Of a stretch of 64,000 nt of DNA, positions 43,596 to 52,408 are shown piece by piece. The position numbers and the translations under genes were made by a program. Source of the stretch: Bradyrhizobium sp. SZCCT0153 (GTDB taxonomy: Bacteria > Pseudomonadota > Alphaproteobacteria > Rhizobiales > Xanthobacteraceae); contig NZ_JAFCKS010000014.1 of the NCBI RefSeq assembly GCF_018129995.1, forward strand, positions 1 through 64,000, written 5' to 3'. The notes beneath the pieces were generated by a model. The model saw only the letters and a program-made list of their open reading frames with translations, was not told the origin of the DNA and made no database searches. Positions within the stretch are counted from its first letter, which is position 1. The number at the start of each line of letters is the position of its first letter.

Positions 43596-44576
43596 TCAAT
43601 CTCCGGGGACTGCGTGATAGAACGTGCCGGGATCGAGCTCGGCCGCCGGCCCAACCAGATCGCGGCCGCCGGTCTCGGCCAGCACATGGTAGAGCACGCG
43701 CGCGTCCTTTTCCTCGTCGTCGATGCTCCGGCGCGGAATGCCGTCGCGATAGCGGTCGCGATAGACCTTGAGCAGGACCGGATCGGTCGTGCCGGTGAGC
43801 GGGGCGATCTTGTCCCAGGCCATATCCGAAGTCACCAGCAGCTGCTTGGCCTTGCGGGTCATTGCGATGAAGCGCGCCACGGCGTCGCGATGGCTCGCGG
43901 CCCAGCTTTCGTCGAAGACATAGCCGACCGCGGAGACCGCACCCTTGGCGCCGAGCTTCGGCAGGATGTCTTCGATGCCGGTCAGGCGGCGGAAACCCTT
44001 GGCTTCGAGCTGGGCGCAGAAATTCCAGAAGTTGAGGCTCGCATCCATCTCGCCATCGAGCGCCTTGGCCGCGATCAGGGGCGGTGCGCCATAGACAATG
44101 GTCGCTTCCGACTTCAGGTCGATGCCGCCCTGCTTCAGGCGCGCCTGGAGCAGCAGCCAGCTCTTGTCGATGGGACCACCGCCGACGGCGAGCTTGCGGC
44201 CCTTCAAGTCGGCGAGCGACTTGATCGGCGAGGATGCCTGTACCATCACCGCGCCGAGCGCGCTGGAATAGGGATAGAACGTGAGCTTGGCGCCGAGCGC
44301 GCGCTCGCGCGATACCCACAGCCAGTCGGACAGGATGATGTCGGCGCTGCCGGCGCGCAGCGCGATCTTGCCGGCCTCGGGGCTCGCAAGCTCGGTGACT
44401 TCGAGCGACAGCTCGGCCTCCTTGTCGAGGCCACCGGCGCGGATCGCGGCCAGCTCCCAGGAGAATGTTCCGGTCTTCTGCACCGCGAGACGGATGGTAT
44501 CCGCGGCGCGGCCGGGTCCGGCTAATGTCAGCACCAGCGTCGCCGCAAGCGCCAATGATCGACCAAGTACTCTCAT
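43596..44576 (-). CDS. ABC transporter substrate-binding protein, NMT1 type, in the quinoprotein region
   Basis: 326 residues from ATG 44576, which gives the signal peptide MRVLGRSLALAATLVLTLAG up to GRAADTI; an ATG at 44627 would add 17 residues. NMT1 fold features: VQKTGTFSWELAAIRAGGLDKEA, LKGRKLAVGGGPIDKSWLLL and GEMDASLNFWNFCAQLEAKGF. First gene of the operon binding protein-permease-ATPase-pentapeptide protein-small secreted protein. The solute is unknown; position beside lanthanide genes suggests PQQ-related or metal-complex transport (inference). Confidence 0.85.
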   Translation of the reverse strand: MRVLGRSLALAATLVLTLAGPGRAADTIRLAVQKTGTFSWELAAIRAGGLDKEAELSLEVTELASPEAGKIALRAGSADIILSDWLWVSRERALGAKLTFYPYSSALGAVMVQASSPIKSLADLKGRKLAVGGGPIDKSWLLLQARLKQGGIDLKSEATIVYGAPPLIAAKALDGEMDASLNFWNFCAQLEAKGFRRLTGIEDILPKLGAKGAVSAVGYVFDESWAASHRDAVARFIAMTRKAKQLLVTSDMAWDKIAPLTGTTDPVLLKVYRDRYRDGIPRRSIDDEEKDARVLYHVLAETGGRDLVGPAAELDPGTFYHAVPGD

Positions 44577-44663
44577 CACCTTGTGAGCCGTTTCCTCTGA
44601 TAGAGTGCTTTTCAGCACAATACGCATAGCATAGCTTTGGTCGCAACCAGCGGGAGGACGCTC

Positions 44664-45023
44664 ATGAACCTGGCCGGACAGCTACGACCGATTGTCGCCG
44701 CATTGACGGTGCTGGCGGCGACCGCGCTCGCGGCGCGAGCCGAGGAGGCCAATGATTTTCCGACGTCGGCGCGCGCCGAATACGTCTATGGCTGCATGAA
44801 GGCCAATGGCGAGAGCCGGCAGGCGATCGAGCAATGTTCCTGCTCGATCGACGTGGTGGCCTCGATTGTGCCCTATGAGCGCTACGTTACCGCCGAGACC
44901 GCGCTCAGCATGTCCCAGGTCCGCGGCAATCTCGGCGTCCAGTTCCGCACGTCAGAGCAGGCGAATTCCGCAGTTAATGACCTGAGGCGCGCGCAGGCGG
45001 AAGCCGAGGTGAGGTGTTTTTGA
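44664..45023 (+). CDS. Small exported cysteine protein linked to quinoprotein clusters
   Basis: 119 residues, GGGAGGACGCTC before ATG 44664. Signal peptide to ~ARAEEA. Mature part has C at YVYGCMKANGES, CSCS in AIEQCSCSIDV, and a final RCF. I recall similar proteins next to PQQ dehydrogenase genes but without a function. It diverges from the ABC operon (87 bases). Confidence 0.65.
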   Translation: MNLAGQLRPIVAALTVLAATALAARAEEANDFPTSARAEYVYGCMKANGESRQAIEQCSCSIDVVASIVPYERYVTAETALSMSQVRGNLGVQFRTSEQANSAVNDLRRAQAEAEVRCF

Positions 45024-45115
45024 CGCTTGCCGCGCTGCTTTCGCTTCCTCTAGCCAGGGTCACCGGTGGAGCTTCGATGATATGATCCGACGGGCTTGCT
45101 TGGTAGGATATCCCG

Positions 45116-46123
45116 ATGGACCGGCATGGCGTTGGAGTGCACCGGGCGGTTGATGATGCGCCCGTCATCGTCGATGCAAATGCCGATGCGCCTCAAGCGC
45201 GTCTCGCAAGACGGCTCCCGCTTGGCCCGGCATTGGGAATGATCGCCGCATTGTCGGCGGTCTCGAATGCGAGCGCACAGGAGGCCGAGCCGCGATCGTA
45301 TTCGAATACGCCTGTTGGATTGAATTTCCTGATCTCGGGCTACGTTTACGCTCAAGGCAAGCTCGCGTTCGATCCCAGTACCGCGATCGCAGACGCCACG
45401 TTCCGCTCAGACACCGGCGTGGCGGCCTATGTTCGGTCCTTTGAACTCGCTGGCCAGTCGGCCAAATTCGACGTGATCGTGCCGATATCGTCATTCGCCG
45501 CGCATGGGCTCGTAAACGGCGAGCCACGCGAGCGAGAGATGTCCGGCCTGGGCGATCCGCGATTTCGTGTCTCGGTCAATCTGTTTGGGGCACCCGCGCT
45601 CTCGGCGAAGGACTTCGCCAGCTATCACCAGGATCTGATCGTGGGAGTAAGCCTGCAGGTCTCCGCGCCCTTCGGGCAGTATGACAGCACAAAGCTGCTG
45701 AACCTCGGCGGCAATCGCTGGTCGTTCCGGCCCGAGCTCGGGATTTCAAAGGCATGGGGACCATGGACGGTCGAACTCTCCCCCAGCGTGACCTTCTTCA
45801 GCGACAACACCGACTTCTTCGGCGGCAAGACGTTCTCGCAAGCTCCGATCTATGCCGTGCAGGGACATCTCATCTATACGTTCCAGTCCGGCATATGGAT
45901 GGCGCTGGACGGACTGTATTTCGCGGGCGGCCGCACGACCCTCAACGGCGTCAAAAGCGACAACGAGCAGGCGATCTCGCGAGCCGGCTTGACGGTCGCG
46001 TTGCCGATCGATCGACAGAACTCTATCAAGCTCTCTGCCAGTACCGGCATGACCAGTCGCACGGGAAGCGAACTGACGGCTGTTGGTATCGCATGGCAGT
46101 ATCGTTGGGGCGAGGGATATTGA
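45116..46123 (+). CDS. Outer-membrane channel-like protein (phenol MetA-pathway/SphA type)
   Basis: 335 residues. A hydrophobic leader ends at SAVSNASAQEAEP; the mature part resembles the 'MetA-pathway of phenol degradation' barrel family: YSNTPVGLNFLISGYVYAQGKLAFDP, GLGDPRFRVSVNLFGAPAL, SLQVSAPFGQYDSTKLLNLGGNRW and closing QYRWGEGY. Such proteins sit in the outer membrane and are thought to pass hydrophobic substrates. ATG 45116 has TAGGAT upstream; ATG 45239 is a later alternative giving a short leader. Confidence 0.78.
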   Translation: MDRHGVGVHRAVDDAPVIVDANADAPQARLARRLPLGPALGMIAALSAVSNASAQEAEPRSYSNTPVGLNFLISGYVYAQGKLAFDPSTAIADATFRSDTGVAAYVRSFELAGQSAKFDVIVPISSFAAHGLVNGEPREREMSGLGDPRFRVSVNLFGAPALSAKDFASYHQDLIVGVSLQVSAPFGQYDSTKLLNLGGNRWSFRPELGISKAWGPWTVELSPSVTFFSDNTDFFGGKTFSQAPIYAVQGHLIYTFQSGIWMALDGLYFAGGRTTLNGVKSDNEQAISRAGLTVALPIDRQNSIKLSASTGMTSRTGSELTAVGIAWQYRWGEGY

Positions 46124-46143
46124 AGGAGGATGATGAACGCCCT

Positions 46144-46968
46144 TCACGTCCCCGGCTTCTCCACATCCCACTCGTTCCGGAACAAATGCCCATCGGTATC
46201 CTTGGCCTCCGCGCGAAAGCGCTTGGCGCCGTTGGAGACGTAGGTGAAGCGCAGATTGGGATCTTCCGAGATCGAGATGCCGCCTTCCATCGACAGCACG
46301 GGGCTGTCGTCCTGCGTCAGCTTGAGCTGGTTGACGAAGAATGCGGGAATGTAGAGCTGCGTGACCTGGTCCATCTGCAGCCCGGAATTGTTGGGATGGC
46401 CGATCATGATTTGCGCTTCGCGGATACGGCTCGCCGGTGCGTCGCCGCGCGCAAACTGTCGGTAGCGCATCTGGCCGAGCCGGTTCCTGGCTTCCTCGAT
46501 ATTCTTTCCCGCCGGCGCCGAGCAGCCGCCGGAGGCCTTCACGTATACTTTCGAGACGTAGAGCTGGCCATCGCTGAGTTCGGCCACCGCATGCACGTCG
46601 GTGTAGTTGTTGACGCGCACGCGCGTCGAAATTTCGCTGACGTTGGCGTCAGGCCCCAGCTCGAACTTCGCCGCCATCGGCGCGGGGTTGCGGTCGATCA
46701 CCAGCGTGATCGAACGGATGCGGCGCGCATCGCCAGGCGAGAGCTTGCTGCGCAGGGTCACCGGCACGATCGCCGCGTCCTCGGCGCGGTACGGCATCTC
46801 GATGCCGATGACGTTGTTGCCGTCATTCATCGGACGATTGTTGAAGATGTCCTGCACCAGGCCCGGCCAGGGATCGTCAGCCTCTTCGGCCAGCGCCGGC
46901 ACGGCGAAGCCGATGCCGAGGAGGAGGGCGATCAGGGGCAGGCGACGTGTGCATCCGGTCATGGTCAT
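46144..46968 (-). CDS. Quinoprotein dehydrogenase-associated SoxYZ-like carrier protein
   Basis: 274 residues from ATG 46968 (46962 is an alternative; the frame is open to 47025). After the signal peptide an N-terminal SoxY-like Ig domain carries the Cys of VKASGGCSAPAGKN, and the C-terminal SoxZ-like domain has IMIGHPNNSGLQMDQVT. In sulfur oxidation SoxYZ carries substrates on a C-terminal Cys; here the two halves are fused, the Cys is internal and the gene accompanies PQQ dehydrogenases. Role unknown. It follows the relay metallohydrolase gene by 47 bases. Confidence 0.82.
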   Translation of the reverse strand: MTMTGCTRRLPLIALLLGIGFAVPALAEEADDPWPGLVQDIFNNRPMNDGNNVIGIEMPYRAEDAAIVPVTLRSKLSPGDARRIRSITLVIDRNPAPMAAKFELGPDANVSEISTRVRVNNYTDVHAVAELSDGQLYVSKVYVKASGGCSAPAGKNIEEARNRLGQMRYRQFARGDAPASRIREAQIMIGHPNNSGLQMDQVTQLYIPAFFVNQLKLTQDDSPVLSMEGGISISEDPNLRFTYVSNGAKRFRAEAKDTDGHLFRNEWDVEKPGT

Positions 46969-47015
46969 GGTCCCGCGCGGACGAAGCAGTCTTCGAACAT
47001 AGCGTAGCGCGCCTG

Positions 47016-47942
47016 CTACTCCCATTCAATTTCCGAGAATGCTGCGGTTGCGTTGCGGGCGTTGTAGTCGTCGAACAGCTGCCATTGCGACCGTTCCGAC
47101 GCGGCCGCCTTGTCAGCTGCGGTCCGCAGCGTTTCGCCCTTCCTGTTCGAGGCCCGGACGTCCGCCAGCAGCGCCATCAGATAACGCCGTTCATCGGTCA
47201 GCGCTGCAGGCCATTCGCTCACGGGCCCGTGACCTGGAACGACGCGCTGCGCCGGAATGGTCTCGAGTTCCCTGAGGGTGCCGAGCCAGCCGCGGATGCT
47301 GCCGTCCATCACCGGAATGTGGCGGAGGAAGACGAGGTCGCCGGCAAACAATGTTCTGCTCGTCTCGTCGAACACGGTCAGGTCATTGTCGCTGTGTCCC
47401 GCCGGCCAGGCCCGCAAGGTGAGTCGGCGCGAACCGAGGTCGAGCGTCAGCGTGTCCTGCACGAGCAGGGTGGGCGGCACGATCCTCACAGGTGAGATCA
47501 ATTCGTCGCCCATGATGCGTCTGAAATTATCGAGATAATAGGGACCGCGCGTCGCTAGCGCCTGCGGCAGCCTGCTATGGCCGACGAAGCGCGTGTCCCC
47601 GGTGGCGAAGGCCGCGTTGCCGAAGACATGGTCGGGATGACCGTGGGTGTTGATGACGTAGCGGATCGGCTTGCTGGTGCGGGCCCGCACAGCCGCGAGC
47701 AGCGCCTCGCCCTCGCGAAGGCTGCCGCCGGTATCGATGACGGCCACCGCATCCGCGCCGACAATGAAACCGACATTGGCGATGTCGCCCTCGTTCTCGC
47801 GCGTCATCAGGGCGATGGCCCCGGAGTGTACGAAGATTCCGGGCGCGACTTCGCTCACAGGCAATTCGGCCGCTTCAGTGCGTGCTAGCGTCACTGTCCC
47901 CAGCAGGGACAAGGCTGCGATCATTGGCGCGATGCGAGACAC
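47016..47942 (-). CDS. MBL-fold quinoprotein relay system zinc metallohydrolase
   Basis: 308 residues, signal peptide to ~ARTEAAE. Zinc motif NTHGHPDHVFGN (HxHxDH), then His in AWPAGHSDNDLTV, Asp in LFAGDLVFLRH and His in VVPGHGPVSEWP. The family is found only with PQQ dehydrogenases and a SoxYZ-like protein, as here; the reaction is unknown (thioester or persulfide hydrolysis from a SoxYZ carrier would fit the fold). Divergent from the XoxJ-like gene across 127 bases. Confidence 0.82.
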   Translation of the reverse strand: MSRIAPMIAALSLLGTVTLARTEAAELPVSEVAPGIFVHSGAIALMTRENEGDIANVGFIVGADAVAVIDTGGSLREGEALLAAVRARTSKPIRYVINTHGHPDHVFGNAAFATGDTRFVGHSRLPQALATRGPYYLDNFRRIMGDELISPVRIVPPTLLVQDTLTLDLGSRRLTLRAWPAGHSDNDLTVFDETSRTLFAGDLVFLRHIPVMDGSIRGWLGTLRELETIPAQRVVPGHGPVSEWPAALTDERRYLMALLADVRASNRKGETLRTAADKAAASERSQWQLFDDYNARNATAAFSEIEWE

Positions 47943-48069
47943 TTTTCCGCCTCAGTTCAAAGAGTTTGCCGTATTGCACTGCAGCAAAGCAAAGCCAGCA
48001 CGAAGTTGGCAAACATGGCGCGTCGTGCGTTGCATGGATAACATTCAATCAAAACGAGGAGGAAGCGCG

Positions 48070-48951
48070 ATGACGGAGGCCGGACGACATCGTCGCTGGT
48101 TGTTTTCACTGAGTATCCTGGTTGCTTCCTGCGCGTTCGGCGACGTCGCCGTCGCGCAGACCAGCGAAACCGGCGACCTTTCTTTCGAACTGGTCGATCC
48201 CAAGGTGCTGCGCGTCTGCGCCGATCCGCGCAACCTGCCGTTCTCGAACGAGAAGGGCGAGGGATTCGAGAACAAGCTTGCGGAACTGTTCGCGGACAAG
48301 CTCCAGAAGAAGCTCGACTATGTCTTCTTCCCGCAGGCGACGGGCTTCGTGCGAATGACGCTGGGCGCGCATCGCTGCGACGTGATCATGGGCTTTCCGC
48401 AAGGCGATGACATCGTGCAGGGTACCAATCCCTATTACCGCACGACCTATGCGCTGGTCGCGAAATCCGGCAGCGGACTCGAGGATGTCGACAAGCTCGA
48501 AGATCCGAGACTGAAGGGCAAGCATGTCGGCATCGTCGCGGGCACGCCGCCCGCAACCAACATGGCGATTGCCGGCCTGATGGCTGATGCAAAACCCTAT
48601 CCGCTGATGATCGACACCCGCTACGACAATTCGGCGCAGGCGATGATCGACGATCTCACGGCCGGCAAGATCGACGCCGGTGTGCTGTGGGGACCGATGG
48701 CGGGATTCTATGCCAAGAAGGCCGGCTCGCTGCACGTCACGCCGCTGGTGAAGGAGACCACCGGGCCGAAGCTGGTCTATCGCATCGGCATGGGCGTGCG
48801 TCCCGCCGACCAGAACTGGAAGCGGCAGCTCAACAAGCTGATCCAGGAGAACCAGGGCGAGATCAACAAGATCCTGCTCGACTTCGGAGTCCCGCTGCTC
48901 GACGAGAGCGATCGGCCGCTCGGCGCGGAGACGGCCAAGAAGACGCCATGA
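48070..48951 (+). CDS. Quinoprotein dehydrogenase-associated ABC-type binding protein (XoxJ-like)
   Basis: 293 residues from ATG 48070 with GAGGAGG upstream; the frame is open further left but carries no signal. SBP_bac_3 fold: LRVCADPRNLPFSNEKGEGFENKLAELFADKLQKK (read in parts), CDVIMGFPQGDDIVQGT, GIVAGTPPATNMA. This is the subfamily always near PQQ enzymes, distinct from the one at 35605. Its stop overlaps the next gene (ATGA). Confidence 0.85.
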   Translation: MTEAGRHRRWLFSLSILVASCAFGDVAVAQTSETGDLSFELVDPKVLRVCADPRNLPFSNEKGEGFENKLAELFADKLQKKLDYVFFPQATGFVRMTLGAHRCDVIMGFPQGDDIVQGTNPYYRTTYALVAKSGSGLEDVDKLEDPRLKGKHVGIVAGTPPATNMAIAGLMADAKPYPLMIDTRYDNSAQAMIDDLTAGKIDAGVLWGPMAGFYAKKAGSLHVTPLVKETTGPKLVYRIGMGVRPADQNWKRQLNKLIQENQGEINKILLDFGVPLLDESDRPLGAETAKKTP

Positions 48952-49550
48952 GGCGACAGCTTGCCGCTGCGCTGGTTGCCGCCGTCCTGGCGGCGCCCGG
49001 CTTTGCGCAGCAGCACTTTGCGCAGCAGCACGTGGCGCAGCAGAGTTTGGCGCAGCAGCAGGAGCCGTTCGAGCCCGAGGGTTATCGCGCCGACAATTAC
49101 CGCGCGCCGGTGCCGGCGACGCTGGAGCGTGCGCGGGTGCTGTCGACGTCGGAAGCCGAGGCGATCTGGCGCGCCAAGAGCGGCGCCTTCGTCGACGTGC
49201 TGCCGCGTCCGCCGAAGCCGAAGAACCTTCCTGCGGGGACCGTCTGGCGCGATGCACCGCGCAAGAACATCCCGGACAGCATCTGGCTGCCCGACACCGG
49301 CTACGGCACGCTGCCGCCCGCCATGGACGACTATTTCCAGCGCGGCCTCGCACGCGCCTCGCGCGGCGACAAGGCCGCGCTGCTCGTGATCTATTGCCTG
49401 GCCGACTGCTGGATGTCCTGGAATGCCGCCAAGCGCGCGTTGGCGTACGGCTATTCCAACGTCGCCTGGTACCCCGACGGCACCGACGGCTGGGAACGCG
49501 CCAAGCTTCCGACCGACGAGGCGCAGCCGGAGCCGCGGCCGGAGCAGTAG
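48948..49550 (+). CDS. PQQ-dependent catabolism-associated Cys-Trp motif protein
   Basis: 200 residues. After a signal peptide there is a three-and-a-half-fold repeat of about five residues rich in AQQ (residues ~20-38), encoded by 15-base units. The rest is rhodanese-like and includes VIYCLADCWMSWNAAKRAL, the Cys-x3-Cys-Trp signature of the family, and YPDGTDGWERA. Such proteins occur with quinoprotein and SoxYZ-like genes; sulfur or redox transfer is suspected. It overlaps the XoxJ-like gene by 4 bases. Confidence 0.82.
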   Translation: MRRQLAAALVAAVLAAPGFAQQHFAQQHVAQQSLAQQQEPFEPEGYRADNYRAPVPATLERARVLSTSEAEAIWRAKSGAFVDVLPRPPKPKNLPAGTVWRDAPRKNIPDSIWLPDTGYGTLPPAMDDYFQRGLARASRGDKAALLVIYCLADCWMSWNAAKRALAYGYSNVAWYPDGTDGWERAKLPTDEAQPEPRPEQ

Positions 49551-49587
49551 TCGACCTAAATCGCGTGCTGTAGCGGTGGCCTCGTGG

Positions 49588-49688
49588 TTCGAGACGACCG
49601 CTTCGCGGTCTCCTCACGATGACGATTCAACATCTCACGACGAAGCCAGACCTCATGCTGAGGAACCCGCCAAAGCGGGCGTCTCGAA
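49588..49688. repeat. Bradyrhizobium-type palindromic intergenic repeat, copy 2
   Basis: Arms TTCGAGACG (49588-49596) and CGTCTCGAA (49680-49688) are inverted and match the inner arms of the copy at 40792-40901. A second fold-back, ACCGCTTCGCGGT (49597-49609), and a CCCGCCAAAGCGGG loop lie inside. It fills the space between two convergent genes. Confidence 0.7.
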
Positions 49689-49710
49689 GGATGGCCGCAA
49701 AGACCCCGGC

Positions 49711-50010
49711 CTACTGCTTCTGCAGCTTCGTCAGCGTGCCCGTACCGCTCGTGTCGGTCGCAGAGTAGCTCACCCTGTCGCCGGCATGCACGGCATCGAG
49801 CATCGCGGCGTCCTTGGCCTTGTACTCTTGGAGCGTGCCGGCACCGCCTGCGCTGCCTCCGACCGTGCCCTTCTGGGTCTGCTGGATCGAGATCGTGCTG
49901 TTGAGCCGATCGATCCTGGTGACCATTCCGGTCATGTCGTCGGCGAAAGCGCTGGTGGCGAGCATGCCGACGACTGCCGCGCCCGCGAGGATGAATCTAG
50001 TGGTTCCCAT
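49711..50010 (-). CDS. Small secreted protein, possibly OB-fold metal-binding
   Basis: 99 residues, signal peptide to SAFA, then DDMTGMVTRIDRLNSTISIQQ, a pattern of small OB-fold periplasmic proteins of the CusF/DUF1344 kind, and a Gly-rich loop (GTVGGSAGGAGTL). The methionines of CusF copper sites are not clearly present. Function open. Confidence 0.6.
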   Translation of the reverse strand: MGTTRFILAGAAVVGMLATSAFADDMTGMVTRIDRLNSTISIQQTQKGTVGGSAGGAGTLQEYKAKDAAMLDAVHAGDRVSYSATDTSGTGTLTKLQKQ

Positions 50011-50145
50011 CGAGGCCTCCCGATGCCTTGGATTACCATCGACAAGACATCCTAGATCGATTTGGTTCCGGCAGATAGCGTGGCAATAGGTTAACGATCG
50101 CCCGCGGCCGCGGGAACCCTCCGTAAGCGGTCAGTGAGGCTGACG

Positions 50146-50760
50146 CTATTCCATCTCCTGCTGGATCAGGCGCCCGAGGGCAAACAGCCGCTGGTCGATC
50201 GTGGTGGGAACCTCGCAGACGAACCGCACCACCTTGTGGCGGTCCTCGAAGATGCGGGTCTTCCAGATCAGCTCGTTGCTGAGCGCGTCGACCTTGGCGT
50301 CGTCGCGCGGCGTTGCGCCCTGGAGCGCCTGGAGCTGAACCGACTCCTCGCGGATATTGTCGGCCGCCTCGCGCTGCTTGCGGCTGACGCGTTCGAGCCC
50401 GATCATCACCTGGGAGCGCTGGGCGTTCAGCGTATCGAACAGGCCGGCGAACAGCAGTTTCGCATTCGCGGCCTTGTCGGCGCCGGAGCCCGCCAGGAAT
50501 TCCTTCACTGACTTCTCGGCCTCGTCCAGCGGCGTCTTGCGCGCCGACAGCTTCGAGACCAGCGCGCTGACCTTGGTGTCGTCCTTCCACTTGTTCTGGA
50601 CGTCGTCGAGCGCCGGGCCGGCCCAGACGGCCGCGAGCGAAATCTCCGGTACTTTTGCCTGTGTGCACGGCCAGTTTGGATAGCGCGGATCGGCCGCGCG
50701 TGCGGCCGTGCCCGACAGCGCGAGCGCGAGAACCGCCATCGCCAAGATCCGAACCGTCAT
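50146..50760 (-). CDS. Secreted protein of unknown function in the PQQ-associated ABC operon
   Basis: 204 residues, signal peptide to ARAADPRYP. A conserved-looking motif YPNWPCTQAKVPEISLAAVWAGP follows; the rest is helical with possible coiled coil (~120-160, QREAADNIREESVQLQALQG). Last gene of the operon; its start overlaps the permease stop by 4 bases, so it is surely co-translated with it. May be an accessory component of the transporter, like the small exported Lut proteins of Methylorubrum (inference). Confidence 0.7.
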   Translation of the reverse strand: MTVRILAMAVLALALSGTAARAADPRYPNWPCTQAKVPEISLAAVWAGPALDDVQNKWKDDTKVSALVSKLSARKTPLDEAEKSVKEFLAGSGADKAANAKLLFAGLFDTLNAQRSQVMIGLERVSRKQREAADNIREESVQLQALQGATPRDDAKVDALSNELIWKTRIFEDRHKVVRFVCEVPTTIDQRLFALGRLIQQEME

Positions 50761-51605
50761 CCTTCGCCTCCCGCAGGGCCCCGTCGCGCCAGCCCGCGCG
50801 AGGGATCATAGGCCAGAATAGCGCCGATCATGAAGACGATTGTGCACGTCGCGACCACCGCCAGCGAGATCCAGTTGACCTGTCCGTACAGTGCGAAACG
50901 TATCAGTTCGACCGCATGGGTGAACGGATTGGCCTCGCAGAGATAATAGAGATAGGGGCTGCCCTCCTGCACCCGCCACAGCGGGTAGAGCGCGGAGGAT
51001 GCGAAGAACATCGGGAAAATCACGAAGTTCATGACGCCGGCAAAATTCTCCAGCTGCTTGATGCCGGAGGAGATCAGCATGCCGAGCGAACCAAGCATCA
51101 GCCCGGACAGGATCAACGCCGGGAGCACGGTGAGATAACCCGATGGCGGTGGGGTGATGTCCCAGAACCAGGCGATCAAGAGGAACGCATAGACCTGGAG
51201 CAGCGACACCGCCGTGCCCGCGAGCAGCTTGCAGAACAAGAGGAAGCCGCGCGGCAGCGGGCTCACCAGCAGCGTGCGCATGTTGCCCATCTCGCGGTCA
51301 TAGACCATCGACAGCGAGGATTGCATGCCGTTGAAGAGCTGGATCATCGCCATCAACCCGGGCGCGATATAGACTTCGTAGAGGATATAGGTCTCGTAGG
51401 GCGGGATGATGGAGATGCCGAGCACCTGGCGGAAGCCGGCGGCGAAGATGAACAGCCACACCAGCGGCCGCACCAGCGCGGAGACGAAGCGCTCGCGCTG
51501 ATGCAGGAAGCGCAGCCCCTCGCGCCAGACGATGCCGGTGAGGCAGGTCATGTACTCGGACGTCGAGAATCCGCGTGGGGCCTCGCGCGTGGTGATGCTG
51601 CTCAT
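50757..51605 (-). CDS. ABC-2 type permease of the PQQ/lanthanide-associated transporter (PedC/LutF-like)
   Basis: 282 residues, six spans. ABC-2 membrane motif region: REGLRFLHQRERFVSALVRPLVWLFIF, GMQSSLSMVYDREMGNMRTLLVSPLPRGFLL and ANPFTHAVELIRFALYG (parts). ABC-2 permeases usually export, yet the system as a whole is tied to lanthanide-dependent growth in Pseudomonas (PedA1A2BC) and Methylorubrum (Lut). Overlaps its neighbours on both sides by 4 bases. Confidence 0.85.
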   Translation of the reverse strand: MSSITTREAPRGFSTSEYMTCLTGIVWREGLRFLHQRERFVSALVRPLVWLFIFAAGFRQVLGISIIPPYETYILYEVYIAPGLMAMIQLFNGMQSSLSMVYDREMGNMRTLLVSPLPRGFLLFCKLLAGTAVSLLQVYAFLLIAWFWDITPPPSGYLTVLPALILSGLMLGSLGMLISSGIKQLENFAGVMNFVIFPMFFASSALYPLWRVQEGSPYLYYLCEANPFTHAVELIRFALYGQVNWISLAVVATCTIVFMIGAILAYDPSRGLARRGPAGGEG

Positions 51606-52408
51606 CCGCCGCCTCCCGGCATCGTCTGCGCGCCTGTCAGGCGCATGAAGGCGGTGTTGACGTCCTGCGCGCCGGCTTCCGTGATGACCCGGCTCATCGG
51701 CCCCTGCGCCAGCACCTTGCCCTGGTGCAGCACCACGAGATCGTCGCCCGGCATGATCTCGTCGAACAGATGCGTGGCCCAGAGCACGCCGATGCCTTGC
51801 TCGGTCACGAGCTGGCGGACATGGCTGATGATGTCGGCGCGCGCCTTGACGTCGAGGCCGACGGTCGGCTCGTCCAGCAACAGCAGTTGCGGCCGGTGCA
51901 GCAGCGCCCGCGCGATCTCCAGCCGCCGCATCTGTCCGCCGGAGAGATCGCGCACCTTGCTGCCGGCGCGCTCGGTCAGCCCGATGCGCCCGAGCAACTC
52001 GGCGCTGCGCGCGGCGGCGTCGCGGCGGCTGATGCCATGGAGGGCGGCGTGATAGAGCAGGTTCTGCGTCAGCGACAGATCGAGATCGAGCGTGCGCGGC
52101 TGGAACACGACACCGAGCAGCCGCAGCGCCTCGCCGGGGCTTTTGCCGACGTCATGACCGAAAATGCCGACCCGGCCGGACTGGATGCCGAACAGCCGCG
52201 TGATCAGTGAGAACAACGTGCTCTTGCCCGCGCCGTTGAGGCCGAGCAGCGCGGTGAAGCTCGCGGGCTGCACGTTGAAGGAGACGTCCAGCAGCGCGCG
52301 CCGCGGGCCATAGGAATGGCTGACGCCGTCGATCGACAGCGCCGGCACCGCGGCCGGATCGGGCCTCTGCGTCTCGCGTTGGTCGGCGATGGGGGCGGGG
52401 CTGGTCAT
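51602..52408 (-). CDS. ABC transporter ATP-binding protein (PedB/LutE-like)
   Basis: 268 residues from ATG 52408, which overlaps the propeller gene stop (the frame stays open to 53362 as a shadow). Walker A GLNGAGKST, Q-loop VVFQPRTLDLDLS, signature LSGGQMRR, Walker B LLLLDEPTVGLD, switch His ATHLFDE. It energises the permease at 50757-51605. Part of a five-gene operon running left from 54563. Confidence 0.92.
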   Translation of the reverse strand: MTSPAPIADQRETQRPDPAAVPALSIDGVSHSYGPRRALLDVSFNVQPASFTALLGLNGAGKSTLFSLITRLFGIQSGRVGIFGHDVGKSPGEALRLLGVVFQPRTLDLDLSLTQNLLYHAALHGISRRDAAARSAELLGRIGLTERAGSKVRDLSGGQMRRLEIARALLHRPQLLLLDEPTVGLDVKARADIISHVRQLVTEQGIGVLWATHLFDEIMPGDDLVVLHQGKVLAQGPMSRVITEAGAQDVNTAFMRLTGAQTMPGGGG

